Assembly: GCA_963930775.1 (NCBI GenBank)
Contig: OZ005703.1
Span: 2,294,001-2,358,000 of the forward strand
Source of the DNA: Cliona cf. orientalis
Taxonomy: Eukaryota > Porifera > Demospongiae > Clionaida > Clionaidae
Direction of reading: 5' to 3'
Length of the DNA: 64,000 bases
This document shows, in pieces, positions 61,640 through 64,000 of the stretch (position 1 is the first letter of the stretch; each line of letters opens with the position of its first letter). Both the position numbers and the translations under genes were made by a program. The notes beneath the pieces were generated by a model. It saw only the letters and a list, made by a program, of their open reading frames with translations, was not told where the DNA came from and made no database searches.

Positions 61640-62615
61640 TATGTGTTGACCTTTGCATGTGTACGTATGTTCATTACCCTCCCCTCCTCTTATCTATCCC
61701 TCTCTCTCTCTCTCCTCCCTCTTCCCATTAAATTCCTCCTCTTATCTATGCCTCTCTCTCTCTCCTCCCTCTTCCCATTAAATTTTTGATTTTGAGGTTG
61801 CAGGCTCCCCTTGATAGAGGTTTTGTGGTTTTCGGTTAGTACTCCAATTCGCAAGATGACGTAATTCAATAAATTTTGATAGGAAGATATCTGTGCTATT
61901 AGCTGGTTCCCATTGTTAATTGTTATTGTTGATTGCTGTTATCAAAATATTATAGGAAGCACTTTCAAATTAATTTTGGAACTATTAATCGTGGCATTAA
62001 CTTTTGACTCCATTGTACAATGCAGGCAGGGAATTGTACACCTGGCTGCTGTGACAGCCTAGCTAGGTGCTCAATGTCATCCTTGGATACACACTGGGTG
62101 TCCTGTAACATGTAACCTCTTCTTTAATTGGACTATGAGTTGATAAATAATTGTTACATTATGTCACTTATAGTCCTTTCGTGGGCAATGCACCATGCTT
62201 GCATGGGCAATTCTGCACCATCAGCAAAATTAATGGTCCCATTTGTCGACTCACTTGACAAAAAGAGGACATGCACTGTAGCAGTAAATATTGTTCATGA
62301 TTGTTTGGTTCTTTTCTAACTTTGTGACAAGCACCCATGGCCAGTAGCTAGACATCTTATACCTTCAAGTAGTGACCTAAGGCCACACATGTATAGTGGT
62401 TAGAGAAGATCCATTATGACCACGAGTCTAACCACGAGTAGGCAACAATAACAGATAATCACAAAAGTAAAAGCTGTTTCCCGCTTCCTGCTTGTTAATT
62501 TTCTTAGTGTACAGATTCCAAGTTAACAGCATAAGACAAGGCATAGCCTGTTGTGTTAATTACAGGCACATGCACATAATGTATATATAATACCAGATAT
62601 GTATGTTTACAAAGC
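61640..62615. other. Intergenic DNA
   Basis: 61670-61850 is a GGGTGCAGGCT-family copy with a 50-bp CT-rich duplication (CCTCCTCTTATCTATCCCTC and TCCTCCTCTTATCTATGCCT). Nothing else is recognised. Confidence 0.45.
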
Positions 62616-62825
62616 TACCGTATAGCCTAAAAATTTGGCGGGGAATTAAATTTGGCGGTTTGGCGGTCTATTTTACAATCGCCAATTAAAATCCGCCAAA
62701 ATTTCATATATGTATGGCGATCCCGTACTGAACCGGCAAATTTAAATCCGCCAATATTCTTCTAATAGCGATTTGGGGCTCAACCGCCAAATTTAATGCC
62801 CGCCAATATTTCCGGCTATACGGTA
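62616..62825. mobile_element. CCGTA/TA small element, CGCCAAATT type, copy 3
   Basis: Left TACCGTATAGCCTAAAAATT, right ATTTCCGGCTATACGGTA. Same interior as the copies at 12957 and 56102, with small deletions. Confidence 0.9.
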
Positions 62826-64000
62826 TGATAGTAATCAACTCGTGATTATACTAGCAAATTATATTATGTTCCTGCACTGGTATAAATATAAATGTGTGCA
62901 TACTTTTGTGTTAGAAAGTAGGGATTTCCAGGATATTACGTGTAGTATGTAATATATCACAAATTTAAACAAAAATATCTTGAGAATGGAACGGTTACAG
63001 AATTTATTGATACCGGCTACAAAGCGCCACTTATCTGTGAGGTATTGTGTGTATATAGTCATATAGTGTCCCTGCTCTTCTATCTTTCGGTATAAATATA
63101 TATATTCCCATTTTCAGTATTTTGTATCCACTTTCAGTACTTTTTAAAGGGCTCCATATATGATATATATACTAATTATAAATTTTCCGTATTTTTGAAT
63201 ATTTATTCAGAATTCATTAAGAATACTGACAAATCCGTATACTTGGAGGCACTGACATATTATTATAGTGTAGTGACTGCCTGTTTATAGTTATTACCTA
63301 TTTATAGTTGTTATCTGACAGTGTCTGTTTATAGTGGTGGAGCCCTGTATATGTGGAAACCTAACACACTTAGTCTAATACTGCAAAGGAAATGTACTTT
63401 TAATTTTGGAGGCATATTCTGGTTTATGTATCAATTAAACCAGCTTTTCTTGCTCAAGGTACTACGTAAGTTAAAATGTTAGGTGCTGTGTGTCACTGAA
63501 TAAATAATTATTAGTACCGTAGTGTCCAACTCACTATTTTAGCCCATATGGGCATTTACCCAGGATCAATTAAAATTTATATAGAACCTGCTACAGCGAC
63601 CCCTTGAAATGTGGTACATGGGTGCTTACCTGGGAGTGGTCACTTGCCCAAGATGCTACTTACATAATGGTACTGCCTGAGAGACACTGTTATTAATATT
63701 ATGCAATGAGTAATGACTGGTGGTGTACTTGTTCAAGTTATCACAAAATCTGTAGTCTCTGGTGGGGTGGTGGGGAGGGGGTGAGGGGAGGCATAGATAA
63801 GGGGGGAGCTAGGTCACTGCATGTGTATGGTGGTAACAGTTGTGTGATATCAGATTGTGTATGCAGCCATTGCTTCTTTACTCTCTTCCCTCCCTCCCCT
63901 CCCTCCATCATGTGCATGATACTAGAGTCTCGTTCCCAGGCCCTTTGGCCTCTGGGAACAAGACTATTTACAGCGTAGATAAAAGAGAGTTACATGGAAC
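62826..64000. other. Intergenic repeats to the window end
   Basis: 63355-63458 matches 13251-13335. A partial GTGTCC-type CCGTA element starts at 63515. A short CTCGTTCCCAGGCC hairpin lies at 63926-63965. A G-rich tract lies at 63760-63805. No gene is recognised. Confidence 0.45.

Overview
The window is nuclear DNA from an animal. It is AT-rich, its genes contain GT-AG introns, microsatellites are frequent, and it holds many mobile-element relics. A RING/TRAF-zinc-finger/MATH gene family together with AIG1-type GTPase and SAM-domain sequences would fit an invertebrate such as a sponge. That placement is an inference from gene content, not something shown by a marker gene.

Layout. (1) 1-1.85 kb: an intact two-exon TRAF-like gene with RING, TRAF zinc finger, coiled coil and MATH. 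(2) 1.85-18.9 kb: mostly gene-poor repeat DNA with small inverted-repeat elements, a 54-bp minisatellite, foldbacks and a few decayed coding pieces. (3) 19.0-21.1 kb: a second copy of the TRAF-like gene with a matching promoter-side sequence, broken by a 2-nt insertion in the MATH domain. (4) 22.25-34.68 kb: a nested pair of CACTA (En/Spm, CMC superfamily) DNA transposons. The outer one is bounded by CACTACTGGA termini with an AGT target duplication. The inner one, 25191-34117, is bounded by CACTGTTAAAA termini and is apparently complete. The inner element carries two divergent multi-exon genes: a 484-codon SAM-domain protein on the minus strand and an 823-codon C2H2/DDE transposase on the plus strand. 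It also holds a 180-bp tandem array and subterminal repeats. (5) 35-47 kb: repeats and foldbacks, a frameshifted alanyl-tRNA synthetase copy, an AIG1-type GTPase relic, and one isolated good exon of an unrecognised gene. (6) 47.5-48.6 kb and 59.6-60.6 kb: two shortened, diverged TRAF-family loci that keep remnants of the MATH end behind a stop codon. (7) 48.6-59.6 kb and 60.6-64 kb: repeats, small elements and a broken acyl-CoA synthetase 5' fragment.

The two genes of the inner transposon read away from a shared 0.6 kb spacer and probably work as an element-encoded pair, comparable in layout to the two proteins of plant En/Spm. The TRAF loci look like a local family that grew by duplication and is now partly decaying. 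A striking background feature is a set of small elements with unrelated interiors that share the same CCGTA ends flanked by TA.
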